NCBI GenBank assembly: GCA_913054055.1
Contig: CAJXIT010000140.1
Coordinates: 1 to 8,689 of the forward strand
Direction: 5' to 3'
Origin: an uncultured Thalassolituus sp.
GTDB lineage: Bacteria; Pseudomonadota; Gammaproteobacteria; Pseudomonadales; Oceanobacteraceae
DNA: 8,689 nt
Shown: positions 5,795 through 8,689 of the stretch, one piece after another
How the letters are laid out: every line of letters starts with the position of its first letter
How positions within the stretch are numbered: position 1 is the first letter of the stretch
Notes under the pieces: generated by a model
The model's database searches: none
What the model saw: only the letters and a program-made list of their open reading frames with translations
Told to the model about the DNA's origin: nothing
Program-made: the position numbers and the translations under genes

Positions 5795-6968
5795 ATGACT
5801 CATCAATTCCAAACTGCTTAAACACCGACTCAGTATGCTGCCCTAACAAAGGGGGTGCCTTATCATAACTCACAGGGGTTCTTGATAACTTAATGGGATT
5901 GCCTGGCAGTTCCAGCTCGTCGTTCAATGCATGTTTTACCTTCACACGCATGTCACGGGCAAGTATTTGCTCGTTCGAAAACACTTCATCAATTGTATTG
6001 ATTGGCCCAGCCGGCACTTGATGTTTTTCAAATTCTGCCAACCATTCGTCACGGTTTTTTCGTTTAAGTTGCGCTTGCAACATGGGCACTAGGGTCACGC
6101 GATTTAACACACGCTGTTCGTTACTTGTGTAATTTTCATCATCTGCCAAACCGGCTAAGTTAATCACCTGGCAAAAGCGTTTAAATTGTCCGTCATTGCC
6201 AACCGCCACAATCATATGGCCATCCGCGGTTTCAAAACTTTGGTAAGGCACGATATTGGGGTGAGCGTTACCCAAACCGGTTGGCACTTTATCTCCCACT
6301 AAAAAATTCGTGGCTTGATTTGCAAGGGTAGCCGCTGTTACATCTAATAAGGCCAAGTCCACATGTTGTCCTAAGCCAGATTTTTCTCGCTCAGTAATGG
6401 CGGTTAAAATACCCACCGTGGCGTACAACCCTGTCATCACATCCGTTAGTGCTACCCCTACTTTTTGCGGACCACTTTTTTCATCACCCGTGACACTCAT
6501 TAAGCCACCCATGGCTTGAACTAAAAAGTCATAACCCGGGCGGTCTTTATAAGGGCCTGTTTGACCAAAGCCAGTGATGGAACAGTAAATTAATCTTGGG
6601 TTTTGTTTCGACAGGCTCTCATAATCCAAGCCGTATTTTTTGGCACCACCCACTTTAAAATTCTCAATAACCACATCACACTGCTCAGCCAATTTTTTAA
6701 TTTGTTGCTGACCTTCGTCACTGGTGATATCAATACAAACCGATTCTTTGCCGCGATTAGCCGACATAAAATAAGCTGATTCATTAGTTGTTCCGCCATG
6801 ATTGTCTTTTAAAAACGGCGGGCCCCACGCGCGAGTATCATCGCCTTTTTCAGGGCGCTCTACTTTAATCACTTGCGCGCCAAAATCCGCCAGTGTTTGA
6901 CTGGCCCAAGGGCCCGCCAATACACGAGACAAATCCAATACTTTTAAATGACTTAACGCTGCACTCAT
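5793..6968 (-). CDS. gcdG: Family III CoA-transferase, probable succinyl-CoA:glutarate CoA-transferase
   Basis: 391 residues, the usual size of CaiB/BaiF (family III) CoA-transferases. The N-terminus has LKVLDLSRVLAGPWASQTLADFGAQVIKVE in the CoA-binding Rossmann part; the catalytic Asp, which forms the acyl-anhydride, is Asp176 in VALTDVMTGLYA; GNAHPNIVPYQSF (near 234-246) is a further family motif. Substrate is assigned from context: 33 nt upstream on the same strand is glutaryl-CoA dehydrogenase, and a LysR gene is divergent, the same arrangement as the glutarate genes of pseudomonads. The inferred job is loading glutarate with CoA from succinyl-CoA for the dehydrogenase. AGGTG (6974-6978 on the minus strand), 5 nt before ATG, fixes the start. 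The substrate is not proven by sequence; related proteins act on carnitine, oxalate, formate or mesaconate. Confidence 0.88.
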   Translation of the reverse strand: MSAALSHLKVLDLSRVLAGPWASQTLADFGAQVIKVERPEKGDDTRAWGPPFLKDNHGGTTNESAYFMSANRGKESVCIDITSDEGQQQIKKLAEQCDVVIENFKVGGAKKYGLDYESLSKQNPRLIYCSITGFGQTGPYKDRPGYDFLVQAMGGLMSVTGDEKSGPQKVGVALTDVMTGLYATVGILTAITEREKSGLGQHVDLALLDVTAATLANQATNFLVGDKVPTGLGNAHPNIVPYQSFETADGHMIVAVGNDGQFKRFCQVINLAGLADDENYTSNEQRVLNRVTLVPMLQAQLKRKNRDEWLAEFEKHQVPAGPINTIDEVFSNEQILARDMRVKVKHALNDELELPGNPIKLSRTPVSYDKAPPLLGQHTESVFKQFGIDES

Positions 6969-7001
6969 ACAATCACCTATTTGGTTAGGGCATTTTAAAT
7001 A

Positions 7002-8189
7002 CTAAAATGCAGCAATGTCGGTTTGTGTGCGCCCTAAAATAAGGCCGTGAATATCATGGGTGCCTTCATAAGTATTCACCACTTCAAGGTTGACCATGTG
7101 TCGCATGATTGGAAATTCATCTGAGATACCATTACCGCCCAACATATCGCGGGCAGTGCGAGCAATATCTAAGGACTTGCCACAAGAGTTGCGTTTGATC
7201 ATAGAAATTAATTCGGGAGAAATTTCACCGTTATCCATCATTTGGCCCGCACGGTGACACGCCACCAACGCCAAACTGATTTCGGTTTGCATATCCGCTA
7301 ACTTCATTTGCACTAACTGATTAGCCGCCAAAGGTCGGCCAAATTGCTTGCGATCTAAAGTGTACTCTCTTGCGGTGAACCAGCAGGATTCTGCCGCCCC
7401 TAGCGCGCCCCAAGAAATGCCGTAGCGTGCATTGTTTAAACAACCAAATGGACCTTTTAATCCTTGTACGTTTGGCAATAAGTGATCTTCAGAAACAAAT
7501 ACATTATCCATCACAATCTCACCGGTAATGGATGCCCGTAACGCCAGCTTGCCTTCGATCTTAGGTGCGCTTAAACCTTCCATGCCTTTTTCTAAAACAA
7601 AACCACGAATCACACCGTCATCGGTTTTGGCCCACACCACAAATACATCTGCAATTGGGCTGTTACTGATCCACATTTTATTGCCCGTTAAACGGTAACC
7701 ACCTTCCACGGTTTTTGCCCGTGTGATCATGCCACCGGGATCAGAGCCGTGATCCGGTTCGGTCAAACCAAAGCAACCAATCCACTGACCAGAGGCCAAT
7801 TTGGGCAAATATTTTTCACGCTGTGCTTCTGACCCATAGGCATAAATTGGATACATGACCAAAGAGGATTGCACACTCATCATGGAGCGATAACCAGAAT
7901 CGATGCGCTCTATTTCGCGGGCGATTAAGCCATAGCTCACATAATCCACACCAGGGCAGCCATACCCCTGAATAGTGGAACCTAATAAGCCCATCTCACC
8001 CATTTCACGGAAAATGGCAGCATCGGTTTCTTCCTTGCGAAACGCCGATTGCACCCTAGGTTGTAACTTTTGCTCGGCGTATTGCTTGGCACTGTCACGC
8101 ACCATGCGCTGCTCATCGGTTAATAAGCTTTCAATTAACAACGGGTCTTGACAATTGATTTTCTGCCAGATCTTTTTGGGTGCGTTCAT
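7002..8189 (-). CDS. gcdH: Glutaryl-CoA dehydrogenase (decarboxylating)
   Basis: 395 residues, full length for the bacterial enzyme. It is an FAD-dependent acyl-CoA dehydrogenase that oxidises and decarboxylates glutaryl-CoA to crotonyl-CoA, passing electrons to ETF, at the end of lysine, tryptophan and glutarate breakdown. Motifs: MVRDSAKQYAEQKLQPRV (29-46), SGYRSMMSVQSSLVM (98-112), which includes the Arg that binds the glutaryl carboxylate in studied enzymes, the FAD-contact segment CFGLTEPDHGSDPG (139-152), WISNSPIADVFVVWAK (173-188), the ACAD signature region KRNSCGKSLDIARTARDMLGGNG (332-354), and the catalytic base Glu375 in NTYEGTHD. These distinguish it from fatty acyl-CoA dehydrogenases. 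It is the first gene of a two-gene unit with gcdG. A weak AGGCAG-like ribosome binding site lies before ATG 8189. Divergent from the LysR gene, across a 142-nt AT-rich gap. Confidence 0.95.
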   Translation of the reverse strand: MNAPKKIWQKINCQDPLLIESLLTDEQRMVRDSAKQYAEQKLQPRVQSAFRKEETDAAIFREMGEMGLLGSTIQGYGCPGVDYVSYGLIAREIERIDSGYRSMMSVQSSLVMYPIYAYGSEAQREKYLPKLASGQWIGCFGLTEPDHGSDPGGMITRAKTVEGGYRLTGNKMWISNSPIADVFVVWAKTDDGVIRGFVLEKGMEGLSAPKIEGKLALRASITGEIVMDNVFVSEDHLLPNVQGLKGPFGCLNNARYGISWGALGAAESCWFTAREYTLDRKQFGRPLAANQLVQMKLADMQTEISLALVACHRAGQMMDNGEISPELISMIKRNSCGKSLDIARTARDMLGGNGISDEFPIMRHMVNLEVVNTYEGTHDIHGLILGRTQTDIAAF

Positions 8190-8331
8190 GATTCTGCCTG
8201 CTGCTCATGTGTGTCTATTCGTTATCATCAGACTAGCAAACACAAGTCTCTATATAAAATATATGATATTTATCATTTTCATATAATTTATATATACTGA
8301 TTCCATAGTGTTTAACTTAGAGAGTCCGTCA
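8190..8331. promoter_or_regulatory. Divergent gcdH / LysR-gene control region
   Basis: 142 nt, with a very AT-rich core at about 8250-8300. ATGATA-TT-TATCAT (8263-8276) is a perfect inverted repeat, overlapping AAATAT-ATG-ATATTT (8257-8271 area); dyads of this kind are where LysR regulators usually bind between divergent genes. TATAAT at 8282-8287 is a possible -10 of the LysR gene on the plus strand, 45 nt before its start, without a good -35. The gcdH promoter is not clear. Confidence 0.45.
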
Positions 8332-8689
8332 GTGGATCTTAGAAAACTCGAGATATTCATCTGTGTGGCAGAACAGCAAAGCTTTAGCCAAGCGGCAAAA
8401 AAGCTGCACATGGCGCAACCCGCTGTGAGCATTGCCGTGCGTAAGCTTGAAGAAGAGTTAGGCACCACACTGTTGGAGCGTGATAACAAAGCCATCCGCC
8501 TCACCAGCGAAGGGCAAACCGCCATGGCGCAAGCCAAACAAATACTGATGCAAGTAGGCGAATTAAAAGACTCTATGTCAGAGCTTAACGGCCTATTAAA
8601 AGGGGAGTTAAACATTGCCTGCCCCTCTATGCTGGCCACCTATTATTTTCCCGATTTGTTAGAGCAATTCCTAAGCCGACAAACCGGTC
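8332..8689 (+). CDS. gcdR: LysR-type transcriptional regulator, probable glutarate regulator (3' end beyond window)
   Basis: 119 codons are visible from GTG 8332 (MDLRKLEIFICVAE), a typical LysR start. Another in-frame GTG lies at 8308 but has no ribosome binding site and adds an unusual eight-residue lead. Residues 2-60 are the winged helix-turn-helix: FSQAAKKLHMAQPAVSIAVRKLEEELG is the DNA-reading part, then LLERDNKAIRLTSEG is the wing. A linker helix (QAKQILMQVGELKDSM) follows, and GELNIACPSMLATYYFPDLLEQF starts the effector-binding domain, cut by the right edge. Family knowledge: such regulators usually act on the divergent neighbour and their own promoter, here gcdH-gcdG. The symbol is by analogy with the pseudomonad gcdR-gcdH-gcdG arrangement; the effector is not readable from this part. 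Confidence 0.88.
   Translation, partial: MDLRKLEIFICVAEQQSFSQAAKKLHMAQPAVSIAVRKLEEELGTTLLERDNKAIRLTSEGQTAMAQAKQILMQVGELKDSMSELNGLLKGELNIACPSMLATYYFPDLLEQFLSRQTG

Noticed and set aside
8250..8639. 129-codon minus-strand open frame opposite the LysR gene
   Set aside because: It is the antisense shadow of a clear LysR helix-turn-helix frame and runs into AT-rich intergenic DNA.

Overview
The window reads as chromosomal DNA of a moderately AT-rich gammaproteobacterium. The histidine genes (HisB as a stand-alone dehydratase, then HisH and HisF), the glutarate genes (gcdH, gcdG and a divergent LysR gene) and a YfiR/YfiN-type c-di-GMP module all fit marine groups of the Oceanospirillales/Pseudomonadales kind. 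That placement is inferred from gene content and protein character only; no search was run.

Layout. Minus strand, 1-2972: a YfiN-like membrane diguanylate cyclase with added PAS and EAL domains (cut by the left edge), coupled through a TGATG overlap to a YfiR-like periplasmic repressor. Upstream of these lies a lone mlaC-type lipid-binding protein gene. Plus strand, 3259-5708: hisB, hisH, hisF. Minus strand, 5793-8189: gcdG (family III CoA-transferase) and gcdH (glutaryl-CoA dehydrogenase), converging on hisF across a very strong hairpin. Plus strand, 8332 to the right edge: the 5' part of a LysR-type regulator divergent from gcdH.

The most notable feature is in the his cluster. Each intergenic gap holds one copy of a 121-nt element (3952-4072 and 4803-4923). 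The copies are about 79% identical and have equal length, and each folds on itself into one long hairpin with matching helix positions. Of 26 differences, 21 lie in the proposed helices, and every one keeps pairing: ten pairs are fully exchanged and one goes from wobble to Watson-Crick. The other five fall in unpaired positions. Each element ends 13 nt or less before the next start codon, right at the ribosome binding site.

Two further oddities sit beside these elements. hisA, normally between hisH and hisF in this order, is absent and the second element stands in its place. The hisF frame carries an apparent 2-nt loss at codon 12-13, at the catalytic aspartate. If both are real and hisA is not elsewhere, the histidine pathway would be affected; sequencing or assembly error is a live alternative for both.

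Functionally the window holds c-di-GMP control of surface behaviour (yfiRN), outer-membrane lipid transport (mlaC), histidine synthesis (IGP synthase HisHF and IGP dehydratase HisB) and glutarate degradation (glutarate to glutaryl-CoA to crotonyl-CoA, under a LysR regulator).
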